From Chromera velia (Eukaryota; Sar; Chromeraceae), in contig JAHBMJ010001101.1 of NCBI GenBank assembly GCA_018398765.1, positions 1 through 27,500 on the forward strand: a DNA stretch of 27,500 nt, given 5' to 3'. The notes under the pieces were generated by a model that was not told the DNA's origin, did not search any database, and saw nothing but the letters and a program-made list of their open reading frames with translations. Numbering within the stretch: the stretch's first letter is position 1; each line of letters starts with the position of its first letter. Both the position numbers and the translations under genes were made by a program. This document shows positions 10,051-21,957 of this stretch, one piece after another.

Positions 10051-11729
10051 ATGAGGAAGGGGAGAAGCGGAGCCAATGAGATGGAGAAGGAGACGCGGCG
10101 GAAGTTCCGCGTCGCATGTCATCACCATCTTCTTCCTTCCATCATCAACCAGCAACGAGGTCCGTTCGCGCGTCTTTCCGGCTTTGTGTATGTCGTAGAG
10201 GACGCTCCAAATCTAGGCTTCAAATGATGAGTTGGTGGCAAGACAAACTGGTTGGTTGAGTTGATTGTGATGGTGGGGGGGTGTCGTGGTGGAGACATCG
10301 ATTTGTTCATTCACAAACACTTTCATTCACGCTATCTTCAAGCATTGTGGAATTTTATGGTACCGGGGACGAAGGGATGAAAAAAAAGGGGGAAGCGTCA
10401 GAAAAGGCGATCTCGGGAACTCTTTCTTTTGTTAATCTTCCAGCGATAGAGAGAAACTTTAAGCCAGGCTTGACAGTGGTGAGAAAAGGAGGGTGGTATG
10501 GGGAAGGGAGGTCAACTCAGCAATTTCTCTCAAGTTTGGAGTGATCAAAAAGAGAAGAATGAATTGGTAGAGCGAGAAGGGCAAGATACCATGATCAGCA
10601 GACAAAAAACAAAGGGAAGAGAAAGACCAGAGCCACTTTTTCATTAAGTCGCGAAGGAATTCTATGCATCGAAGTCCGTTGATACCGGGGATGAGAAAAG
10701 GGGAAGGGAACATTGAGACTATGCATGCTTGCATGAAGTCTCTTGTCATGCTTCGCACGATCATGTGTCTTTTGACTGCAGGTTGCGAGGAAATACTGCA
10801 GGTCTTCGAGCTGCAGCTTTTGGTACGTCTTGACAGTCCTCTTCATCCTTCCTGGCACTTACGTGATCGGGAAGGAAGGAAGGGTAGACATATGGAGACA
10901 CAAGAGGCATAGACTTGACCAGTCAGGGCAAACTCGACGTGGTCGTCTTTTTTCATTTCCCTGCTTCTTTTAGACTACTCTTTTCTTTTGAAGATAAAAC
11001 TGAAGAAAAACCCGAATCTCCAAAACAAACATAGAACTGGCCAAAATACTAGCCGAAATGCAAGAACAACTACAGTGGCGAATCCGTTTCCTCCAGCTTT
11101 CCTTCTTTTAAATCCAGTTTCAATAAAAATGTTGATGTATGCTGCCGTTGGGGAGTCTCGCAGAGCCACACAATTGGCAGGGGAAACCTTGTGCTTTGAA
11201 TTGGACTCCTTTGGGGGCATTCTTTTGATCAATTCCTTCTTGCAGTATTGCCGGCAGCAGTCGAGATTAGAGTCTGTGTCGGCAAAAGAGGAGAAGAGGG
11301 AGAGAAGACACTGCGCATTGGTTGGGTGCAAGAGAGGGGTAGGTTCGACTAACAGTCTCGAACTTTCTTTTCCTCCTCACGGTATTGCAGGAGTCAAATT
11401 TCTTTTTCTTTTTTACTTGAATGTATGCATTTATGTACACAAATTCATTCATTGGGAAGAGAGAAGAGAGTGCACAGAAGGACAGAAGGATAAATTATGA
11501 ATCCTTCCTTCAGTCAGATGTGAGAAGAGAAGTGACAGAGAAAGGCAAAACTGAGGAGAAAAAGCGTAACTTGATTCAGCTTTACCCTACGGTTACCCGT
11601 TTTAAGAGGGGAGAAAGACAAATCGTAAAAGAAGAGAGAGGGTGCTTCAATTGTGCTTTGCAGAGATTTAATGACGTATCAAAATTTGACTGCTGCCTTC
11701 AAGGGCCTGCTGACAGTTCGGGTGGGTAG
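10051..11729 (+). CDS. Putative small membrane protein, five coding exons ending in the satellite
   Basis: Five segments join in phase: 10051-10159 (exon from the acceptor at 10013), 10444-10478, 10782-10883, 11246-11338 and 11514-11729, about 184 residues. Acceptors are strong: CTTGCTTCTCAG, TTAATCTTCCAG, CTTTTGACTGCAG, CCTTCTTGCAG and CCTTCCTTCAG. Donors are GTCCGT, GTGAGA, GTAGAC and GTAGGT. The first three exons give IERNFKPGLTV joined to VARKYCRSSSCSFWYV, with one predicted membrane segment at about residues 61-78 (FWYVLTVLFILPGTYVIG) after a basic, cysteine-containing stretch. The C-terminal half is charged (KEEKRERRHCALVGC, then SDVRREVTEKGKTEEKK). The stop TAG 11727-11729 lies inside the first, diverged satellite unit. 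A stronger donor GTACGT at 10823 would cut the third exon short and break the membrane segment. I do not recognise the family. The last two exons are the weakest. Confidence 0.38.
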
Positions 11730-14700
11730 TCAGACAGACACGTTCGGTGTTTTTGTGATTGGGGATGTTTCGATGGGTGTGTCAGAGTGGTCTGTATGTT
11801 TGGTTCCGCAATATGCATTGATGTGTTGAATATGTTTTGAGAGTCTGGTGCTCCTCTTGTGCTTCACAGAGATTTGGCGACGTGCCAAAATCTGCCGATG
11901 CGTCCCTGCTAACAGTTCGGGTGGCTAGTTAGACAGAGACGTTGGGTGTTTGGGTGCTTATGAGTATTTAGATGGGTATGTAGGAGTAGTCCGTGTGTTT
12001 AGTTCCACAATGTGTATTGATGTGTTGAATGTATATTAACAGTGTGGTGCTCTTCTTGTGCTTTACAGAGATTTGGCGGCGTCTCAAAATCTGTCTATGC
12101 GTCCCTGCTGACAGTCCGGGTAGGTGACTAGTTAGACAGAGACGTTGGGTTTTTATGTGCTTATGAGTGATTAGATGGGTGTGTCAGAGTGGTCTGTATG
12201 TTTGTTTCCGCAATGTATATTGATGTGCTGAATGTGTTTTACGAGTCTGGTGCTCCTCTTGTGATTCACAGTGATTTGGCGACGTGTCAAAATCTGCCGA
12301 TGCGTCCCTGCAGACAGTTCGGTTTGGTGACTAGTTAGACAGAGACGTTGGGGGTTTGGGTGCTTGTGAATGGTTAGCTGGCTGTGTAGGAGTGGTCTAT
12401 ATGTTTGGTTCCACAATGTGTATTGATGTGCTGAATGTGTTTTGAGAGTCTGGTGCTCCTCTTGTACTTCACAGAGATTTGGCGACGTCTCAAAATCTGC
12501 CGATGCGTCCCTGCAGACAGTTCGGTTTGATGACTAGTCAGACAGAGACGTTGGGTGTTTGGGTGCTTGTGAGTGTTTAGATGGGTGTGTCGGAGTGGTC
12601 TGTATGTTTGTTTCCACAATGTGCACTCATGTAGTGAATGTGTTTTGAGAGTCTGGTGCTCTTCTTGTGCTTCACAGAGATTTGGCAACGTATCAAAATC
12701 TGCCTATGCGTCCCTGCTGACAGTTCGGGTAGGTAGTCATGCAGACAGAGACGTTGGGTGTTTGGGTGCTTGTAATTGTTTAGATGGGTATGTAGGTCCT
12801 GGAGTGGTCTGTGTGTTTGGTTCCGCAATGTGTATTGATGTGTTGAATGTGTTTTGAGAGTCTGGTGCTCCTCTTGTGCTTCACAGAGATTTGGCGACGT
12901 CTCAAAATCTGCCGATGCGTCCCTCCTAACAGTTCGGGTAGGTGACTAGTCAGACAGAGACGTTGGGTGTTTGGGTGCTTGTGAGTGTTTAGATGGGTGT
13001 GTGGGAGTAGTCCGTGTGTTTGGTTCCGCAATGTGTATTGATGTGCTGAATGTGGTTTTGAGAGTCTGGTGCTCCTTTTGTGCTTCACAGAGATTTGGCG
13101 ACGTGTCAAAATCTGCCGATGCGTCCCTGCTGAAAGTTCGGGTGGGTAGTCATGCAGAGAGAGACGTTCGGTGTTTGGATGCTTGTGATTGTTTAGATGG
13201 CTGTGTAGGAATGGTCTGTGTGTTTGGTTCCGCAATGTGTATTGATGTGTTGAATGTGTTTTGAGAGTCTGGTGCTCCTCTTGTGCTTCACAGAGATTTG
13301 GCAACGTATCAAAATCTGCCTATGCGTCCCTGCTGACAGTTCGGGTAGGTAGTCATGCAGACAGAGACGTTGGGTGTTTGGGTGCTTGTGAGTGTTTAGA
13401 TCGGTGTGTAGGAGTAGTCTGTGTGTTTGTTTCCGCAATGTGTATTGATGTGTTGAATATGTTTTGAGAGTCTGGTGCTCCTCTTGTGCTTCACAGAGAT
13501 TTGGCGACGTCTCAAAATCTGTCTGATGCGTCTCTGCTGACAATTCGGGTAGGTGACTAGTCAGACAGAGACGTTCGGTGTTTGGATGCTTGTGATTGTT
13601 TAGATGGCTGTGTAGGAGGGGTCTGTGTGTTTGGTTCCGCAATGTGTATTGATGTGTTGAATGTGTTTTGAGAGTCTGGTGCTCCTCTTGTGCTTCACAG
13701 AGATTTGGCGACGTCTCAAAATCTGCCGATGCGTCCCTGCTGACAGTTCGGGTAGGTGACTAGTCAGACAGAGGGACGTTGGGTTTTTGGGTGCTTATGA
13801 GTGTTTAGATGGGTGCGTAGGAGTAGTCCGCATGTTTGGTTCCACAATGTGTATTGATGTGCTGAATGTGTTTTGCGAGTCTGGTGCTCCTCTTGTGCTT
13901 CACAGAGATTTGGCGACGCATCAAAACAATAATCTGCCGATGCGTGCCTCCTGACAGTTCGGGTAGGTGACTAGTCAGACAGAGACGTTCGGTGTTTGGG
14001 TGCTTGTTAGTGTTTAGATGGATGTGTCGGAGTGGTCTGTATGTTTATTTCCGCAATGTGTATTGATGTGTTGAATGTGTTTTGAGAGTCTGGTGCTCCT
14101 CTTGTGCTTCACAGAGATTTGGCGACGTCTCAAAATCTGCCTATGCATCCCTGCTGACAGTTCGGGTAGGTGACTAGTCAGACAGAGACGTTGGGTGATT
14201 GGGTGCTTGTGAGTGTTTAGATGGGTGTGTGGGAGTAGTCCGTGTGTTTGTTTCCGCAATGTGCATTGATGTGCTGAATGTGGTTTGAGAGTCTGGTGCT
14301 CCTCTTGTGCTTGGCAGAGATTTGGCGACGTATCAAAATCTGCCGATGCGTCCTTGCAGACAGTTCAGGTAGGTGACTAGTCAGACAGAGACGTTGGGTG
14401 TTTGAGTGCTTGTGAGTGGTTAGATGGGTGTGTAGGAGTAGTCCGTGTATTTGATTCCGCAATGTGTATTGATGTGCTGAATGTGGTTTTGAGAGTCTGG
14501 TGCTCCTCTTGTGCTTCACAGAGATTTGGCGACGTGTGAAAATCTGCCTATGCGTGCCTCCTGACAGTTCGGGTAGGTGACTAGTCAGACAGAGACGTTA
14601 GGTGTATAGGTGCTTGTGAGTGTTTAAATGGGTGTGTAGGAGTAGTCTGTGTGTTTGGTTCCGCAATGTGTATTGATGTGTTGAATATGTTCTGAGAGTC

Positions 14701-15434
14701 TGGTTCTCCTCTTGTGCTTCGCAGAGATTTGGCGATGTATCAAAATCTGCCTATGCGTCCCTGCTGACAGTTAGGGTGGGTAGACTAAGTCATGCAGACA
14801 GAGAGGTTGGGTGTTTGGGTGCTTGTGATTGTTTAGATGGTTGTGTAGGAGTAGTCCGTGTGTTTGATTCCGCAATGTGCACTCATGTAGTGAATGTGTT
14901 TTGAGAGTCTGGTGCTCCTCTTGTGCTTTACAGAGATTTGGCGACGTATCAAAATCTGCCTATGCGTCCCTGCAGACAGTTCGGGTAGGTGACTAGTCAG
15001 ACAGAGACGTTCGGTGTTTGGGTGCTTGTGAGTGTTTAGATGGGTGTGTGGGAGTAGTCTGTGTGTTTGGTTCCGCAATGTGTATTGATGTGCTGAATGT
15101 GGTTTGAGAGTTTGGTGTTCCTCTTGTGCTTCACAGAGATTTGGCGACATCTCAAAATCTGCCGATGCATCCCTGCTGACAGTTTGGGTAGGTGACTAGT
15201 CAGACAGAGACGTTCGGTGTTTGGGTGCTTGTGAGTGTTTAGATCGGTGTGTAGGAGTAGTCCGTGTGTTTGATTCCGCAATGTGTATTGATGTGCTGAA
15301 TGTGTTTTGAGAGTCTGGTGCTCCTCTTGTGCTTCACAGAGATTTGGCGACGTCTCAAAATCTGCCTATGCGTGCCTCCTGACAGTTCGGGTAGGTGACT
15401 AGTCAGACAGAGACGTTCGGTGTTTAGGTGCTTG

Positions 15435-15535
15435 TGAGTGTTTAGATGGGTGTGTATGCGTCCCTGCTGACAGTTCGGGTGGGTAGTCATGCAGACAGAG
15501 AGGTTGGGTGTTTGGGTGCTTGTGATTGTTTAGAT
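15435..15535. repeat. Truncated satellite unit (internal deletion)
   Basis: At about 15452 the sequence jumps from GATGGGTGTGTA directly to TGCGTCCCTGCTGAC. This removes the roughly 100-130 bases that normally lie between them, including the acceptor-like CTTCACAG and most of the core. Both sides share a short TGTATGCG-like junction, as expected from unequal exchange or slippage between offset copies. Confidence 0.85.
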
Positions 15536-18500
15536 AGGTGTGTAGGAGTAGTCCGCGTGTTTGATTCCGCAATGTGCACTCATGTAGTGAATGTGTTTTG
15601 AGAGTTTGGTGCTCCTCTTGTGCTCTACAGAGATTTGGCGACGTATCAAAATCTGCCTATGCGTCCCTGCTGACAGTTCAGGTAGGTGACTAGTCAGACA
15701 GAGACGTTGGGTTTTTGGGTGCTTGTAAGTGTTTAGATGGGTGTGTAGGAGTAGTCCGTGTGTTTGATTCCGCAATGTGCACTCATGTAGTGAATGTGTT
15801 TTGAGAGTTTGGTGCTCCTCTTGTGCTCTACAGAGATTTGGCGACGTCTCAAAATCTGCCTATGCGTCCCTGCTGACAGTTCGGGTAGGTGACTAGTCAG
15901 ACAGAGACGTTGGGTGTTTGGATGCTTGTGATTGTTTAGATGGGTGTGTAAGAGTGGTCTGTATGTTTAGTTCCGCAATGTGTATTGATGTGCTGAATGT
16001 GTTTTGAGAGTCTGGTGCTCCTCTTATGCTTTACAGTGATTTGGCGACGTGTGAAAATCTGTCTATGCGTCCCTGCTGACAGTTCGGGTGGGTGACTAGT
16101 CAGACAGAGACATTGGGTTTTTGGGTGCTTGTGAGTGTTTAGATGGGTGTGTAAGAGTGGTCTGTGTGTTTAGTTCCGCAATGTGTATTGATGTGCTGAA
16201 TGTGTTTTGGGAGTCTGGTGCTCCTCTTGTGCTTCACAGTGATTTGGCGACGTGTGAAAATCTGTCTATGCGTCCCTGCTGACAGTTCGGGTTGGTGACT
16301 AGTCAGACAGAGACGTTGGGTGTTTGGGTGCTTGTGAGTGTTTAGATGGGTGTGTCGGAGTGGTCTGTGTGTTTGTTTCCGCAATGTATATTGATGTGTT
16401 GAATATGTTTTGAGAGTCTGGTGCTCCTCTTGTGCTTCGCAGAGATTTGGCGATGTGTCAAAATCTGCCTATGCGTCCCTGCTGACAGTTGGGGTGGGTA
16501 GTCATGCAGACAGAGACGTTAGATGTTTGGGTGCTTGTGATTGTTTAGATGGGTGTGTAGGAGTAGTCCGTGTGTTTGATTCCGCAATGTGTATTGATGT
16601 GCTGAATGTGTTTTGAGAGTCTGGTGCTCCTCTTGTGCTTTACAGTGATTTGGCGACGTGCGAAAATCTGTCTATGCGTCCCTGCTGACAGTTCGGGTAG
16701 GTGACTAGTCAGACAGAGACGTTGGGTTTTTGGGTGCTTATGAATGGTTAGCTGGCTGTGTAGGAGTGGTCTATATGTTTGGTTCCACAATATGTATTGA
16801 TGTGCTGAATGTGTACTGAGAGTCTGGTGCTCCTCTTGTACTTCACAGAGATTTGGCGACGTCTCAAAATCTGCCGATGCGTCCCTGCTGACAGTTCGGG
16901 TAGGTGACTAGTCAGACAGAGACGTTCGGTGTTTGGGTGCTTGTGAGTGTTTAGATGGGTGTGTGGGAGTAGTCCGTGTGTTTAGTTCCGCAATGTATAT
17001 TGATGTGCTGAATGTCTTTTGAGAGTCTGGTGCTCCTTTTGTGCTTCACAGAGATTTGGCGACGTGTCAAAATCTGCCGATGCGTCCCTGCTGAAAGTTC
17101 GGGTAGGTGACTAGTCAGACAGAGACGTTGGGTGTTTGGGTGCTTATAATTGTTTAGATGGGTGTGTAGGTCCTGGAGTGGTCTGTATGTTTGTTTCCGC
17201 AATGTGTATTGATGTGCTGAATGTGGTTTGAGAGTCTGGTGCTCCTCTTGTGCTTCACAGTGATTTGGCGACGTGTGAAAATCTGCCTATGCGTCCTTGC
17301 TGACAATTCGGGTGGGTGACTAATCAGACAGAGACGTTGGGTTTTTGGGTGCTTGTGAGTGTTTAGATGGGTGTGTAGGAGTGGTCTGTATGTTTGGTTC
17401 CGCAATGTGTATTGATGTGCTGAATGTGTTTTGAGAGTCTGGTGCTCCTCTTATGCTTCACAGAGATTTGGCGACGTCTCAAAATCTGCCTATGCGTCCC
17501 TGCTGACAGTTCGGGTAGGTGACTAGTCAGACAGAAACGTTCCGTGTTTGGGTGCTTGTGAGTGTTTAGATGGGTGTGTAGGAGTGGTCCGTGTGTTTGA
17601 TTCCACAATGTGTATTAATGTGCTAAGTGTGTTTTGCGAGTCTGGTGCTCCTCTTGTGCTTCACAGAGATTTGGCGACGTCTCAAAATCTGCCTATGCGT
17701 CCCTGCTGACAGTTCGGGTAGGTGAGTCACACTAGTCAGACAGAGACGTTGGGTTTTTGGGTGCTTCTGAATGTTTAGATGGGTGTGTAAGAGTGGTCTG
17801 TGTGTTTGGTTCCGCAATGTGCATTGATGTGCTGAATGTGTTTTGAGAGTCTGGTGCTCCTCTTGTGCTTCGCAGAGATTTGGCGACGTCTCAAAATCTG
17901 CCGATGCGTCCTTGCTGACAGTTCGGGTAGGTGACTAGTCAGACAGAGACGTTCGGTGTTTGGGTGCTTATGAGTGTTTAGATGGGTGTGTAGGAGTGGT
18001 CCGTGTGTTTGTTTCCGCATTGTGTATTGATGTGCTGAATGTGTTTTGAGAGTCTGGTGCTCCTCTTGTACTTCACAGAGAATCTGATTTGGCGACGTCT
18101 CAAAATCTGCTTATGCGTCCCTGCTGACAGTTCAGGTAGGTAGTCATGCAGACAGAGACGTTCGGTGTTTGGATGCTTGTGATTGTTTAGAAGATGGGTG
18201 TGTAGGAGTGGTCTGTGTATTTAGTTCCACAATGTGTATTGATGTGCTGAATGTGTTTTGAGAGTCTGGTGCTCTTCTTGTGCTTTACAGAGATTTGGCG
18301 ACGTGTGAAAATCTGTCTATGCGTCCCTGCTGACAGTTCGGGTAGGTGACTAGTCAGACAGAGACGTTGGGTTTTTGGGTGCTTGTGAGTGTTTAGATGG
18401 GTGTGTAGGAGTAGTCCGTATGTTTGGTTCCACAATGTGTATTGATGTGCTGAATGTGTTTTGAGAGTCTGGTGCTCCTCTTGTGCTTCACAGAGATTTG

Positions 18501-21500
18501 GCGACGTCTCAAAATCTGCCTATGCGTCCCTGCTGACAGTTCAGGTAGGTGACTAGTCAGACAGAGACGTTGGGTGTTTGGGTGCTTGTGAGTGTTTAGA
18601 TGGGTGTGTGGGAGTAGTCCGTGTGTTTGGTTCCACAATGTGTATTGATGTGCTGAATCTGTTTTGAGAGTCTGGTGTTCCTCTTGTGCTTCACAGAGAT
18701 TTGGCGACGTCTCAAAATCTGCCGATGCGTCCCTGCTGACAGTTCGGGTAGGTGACTAGTCAGACAGAGACGTTGGGTGTTTAGGTGCTTGTGAGTGTTT
18801 AGATGGGTGTGTAGGTCCTGGAGTGCTCTGTATGTTTGTTTCCGCAATGTGCATTGATGTGCTGAATGTGGTTTGAGAGTCTGGTGCTCCTCTTGTGCTT
18901 GGCAGAGATTTGGCGACGTCTCAAAATCTGCCGATGCGTCCTTGCAGACAGTTCGGGTAGGTGACTAGTCAGACAGAGACGTTCGGTGTTTGGGTGCTTG
19001 TGATTGTTTAGATGGGTGTGTAGAAGTGGTCCGTGTGTTTGTTTCCGCATTGCGTATTGATGTGCTGAATGTGTTTTGAGAGTCTGGTGCTCCTCTTGTG
19101 CTTCACAGAGATTTGGCGACGTCTCAAAATCTGCCGATGCGTCCCTGCTGACAGTTCGGGTAGGTAGTCATGCAGACAGAGACGTTCGGTGTTTGGATGC
19201 TTGTGATTGTTTAGAAGATAGGTGTGTAGGAGTGGTCTGTGTTTTTGGTTCCGCAATGTGTATTGATGACATTGTGCTGAATGTGTTTTGAGAGTTTGGT
19301 GCTCCTCTTGTGCTTCACAGTGATTTGGCGACGTGTGAAAATCTGCCTATGCGTCCCTGCTGACAGTTCGGGTAGGTGACTAGTCAGACAGAGGGACGTT
19401 GGGTTTTTGGGTGCTTATGATTGTTTAGATGGGTGTGTAGGAGTGGTCTGTATATTTAGTTCCCTAATGTGCATTGATGTGCTGAATGTGGTTTGAGAGT
19501 CTGGTCCTCCTCTTGTGCTTCACAGAGATTTGGTGACGTATCAAAATCTGCCGATGCGTCCTTGCTGACAGTTCGGGTAGGTGACTAGTCAGACAGAGAC
19601 GTTCGGTGTTTGGATGCTTGTGAGTGTTTAGATGGGTGTGTAGGAGTGGTCTGTGTGTTTGTTTCCACATTGTGTATTGATGTGCTGAATGTGTTTTGAG
19701 AGTTTGGTGCTCCTCTTGTGCTTCACAGAGAATCTGATTTGGCGACGTCTCAAAATCTGCTTATGCGTCCCTGCTTACAGTTCGGGTAGGTAGTCATGCA
19801 GACAGAGACGTTCGGTGTTTAGATGCTTGTGATTGTTTAGATGGGTGTGTAAGAGTGGTCTGTGTGTTTGGTTCCGCAATGTGTATTGATGTGCTGAATG
19901 TGTTTTGAGAGTCTGGTGCTCTTCTTGTGCTTTACAGAGATTTGGCGACGTGTGAAAATCTGTCTATGCATCCCTGCTGACAGTTCGGGTAGGTGACTAA
20001 TCAGACAGAGACGTTGGGTTTTTTGGTGCTTGTGAGTGTTTAGATGGGTGTGTAGGAGTGGTCTGTGTGTTTGGTTCCGCAATGTGTATTGATGTGCTAA
20101 ATGTGTTTTGAGAGTCTGGTGCTCCTCTTGTGCTTCGCAGAGATTTGGCGACGTCTCAAAATCTGCCGATGCGTCCCTGCTGACAGTTCGGGTAGATGAC
20201 TAGTCAGACAGAGACGTTCGGTTTTGGGGTGCTTGTGAGTGTTTAGATGGGTGTGTAGGAGTGGTCTGTGTGTTTGATTTCGCAATGTGCACTGATGTGC
20301 TGAATGTGTTTTGAGAGTCTGGTTCTCCTCTTGTGCATCGCAGAGATTTGGCGGCGTCTCAAAATCTGCCTATGCGTCCCTGCTGACAGTTCGGGTAGGT
20401 GAGTCACACTAGTCAGACAGAGAGTCTGACGGTGGGTGTTTGGGTGCTTCTGAATGTTTAGATGGGTGTGTAAGAGTGGTCTGTGTGTTTGTTTTTGCAA
20501 TGTGTATTGATATGCTGAGTGTGTTTTGAGAGTCTGGTGCTCCTCTTGTGCTTCACAGAGAATCTGATTTGGCGACGTCTCAAAATCTGCCGATGCGTTT
20601 CTGCTGACAGTTCGGGTGGGTAGTCATGCAGAGAGAGACGTTCGGTGTTTGGATGCTTGTGATTGTTTAGATGGGTGTGTAGGAGTGGTCCGTGTGTTTG
20701 TTTCCACAATGTGTATTGATGTGCTGAATGTGTTTTGAGAGTCTGGTGCTCCTCTTGTGCTTCACAGAGATTTGGCGACGTCTCAAAATCTGCCTATGCG
20801 TCCCTGCTGAAAGTTCGGGTGGGTAGTCATGCAGAGAGAGATGTTCGGTGTTTGGATTCTTGTGATTGTTTAGAAGATAGGTGTGTAGGAGTAGTCCGTG
20901 TGTTTGATTCCGCAATGTGCACTCATGTAGTGAATGTGTTTTGAGAGTCTGGTGCTCCTCTTGTGCTTCACAGAGATTTGGCGACGTGTCAAAATCTGCC
21001 TATGCGTCCCTGCTGACAGTTCGGGTGGGTAGTCATGCAGACAGAGACGTTCGGTGTTTGGGTGCTTGTGATTGTTTAGATGGGTATGTAGAAGTAGTCC
21101 GTGTGTTTGATTCCGCAATGCGCACTCATGTAGTGAATGTGTTTTGAGAGTCTGGTGCTCCTCTTATGCTTTACAGAGATTTGGCGACGTCTCAAAATCT
21201 GTCCGATGCGTCCCTGCTGACAGTTCGGGTAGGTGACTAGTCAGATAGAGAAGTTGGGTTTTTGGGTGCTTGTGAGTGTTTAGATGGGTGTGTAGGAGTG
21301 GTCCGTGTGTTTGTTTCCGCAATGTGCACTGATGTGCTGAATGTGTTTCGAGAGTCTGGTGCTCCTCGTGTTCTTCACAAAGATTTGGCGACGTGTCAAA
21401 GTCTGCCGATGCGTCCCTGCTGACAGTTCGGTCATGCAGACAGAGACGTTCGGTGTTTGGGTGCTTGTGAGTGTTTAAATGGGTGTGTCGGAGTAGTCTG

Positions 21501-21600
21501 TGTGTTTGTTTCCGCAATGTGTATTGATGTGCTGAATGTGTTTTGAGAGTCTGGTGCTCCTCTTGTGCTTCATAGAGATTTGGCGATGTCTCAAAATCTG

Positions 21601-21957
21601 CCTATGTGTTCCTGCTGACAGTTCGGGTAGGTGACTAGTCAGACAGAGACGTTCGGAGTTTTTGTGTTTGGGGGTGTTGAGATGGGTATGTAAGAGTGGT
21701 CTGTGTGTTTGTTTCCGCAATGTGCACTGATGTGCTGAATGTGTTTCGAGAGTCTGGTGCTCCTCTTGTGCTTCACAGAGATTTGGCGACGTCTCAAAAT
21801 CTGTCCGATGCATTCCTGCTGACCGTTCGGGTAGGTAGTCATGCAGACAGAGACGTTGGGTTTTTGGGTGCTTGTGAGTGTTTAGATGGGTATGTAGAAG
21901 TGGTCTATGTGTTTGGTTCCGCAATGTGCACTCATATAGTGAATATGTTTTGAGAGT
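21601..21957. repeat. Higher-order duplicated block, copy 1
   Basis: Nearly two consecutive units here share rare variants with 24066-24420: CTATGTGT after the core, GTTCGGAGTTTTTGTGTTTG, a GTGTTGAGATGGGTATGT segment, then a second unit with TCCGATGCATTCCTGCTGACC and CACTCATATAGTGAAT. These variants are absent or rare elsewhere, so the blocks were copied together, about 2465 bases apart (about 12 units). Confidence 0.85.

Noticed and set aside
9870..10155. Other frames around the first exon of the putative membrane protein
   Set aside because: They arise from purine-rich sequence; only the frame that joins in phase to the exons at 10444 and 10782 gave a coherent membrane segment.
10595..10858. 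Minus-strand frame containing KTYQKLQLEDLQYFLATC
   Set aside because: It looks protein-like, but it lies opposite a plus-strand exon with a strong acceptor and a continuous membrane helix, and it has no matching splice partners that I could find. It remains possible.
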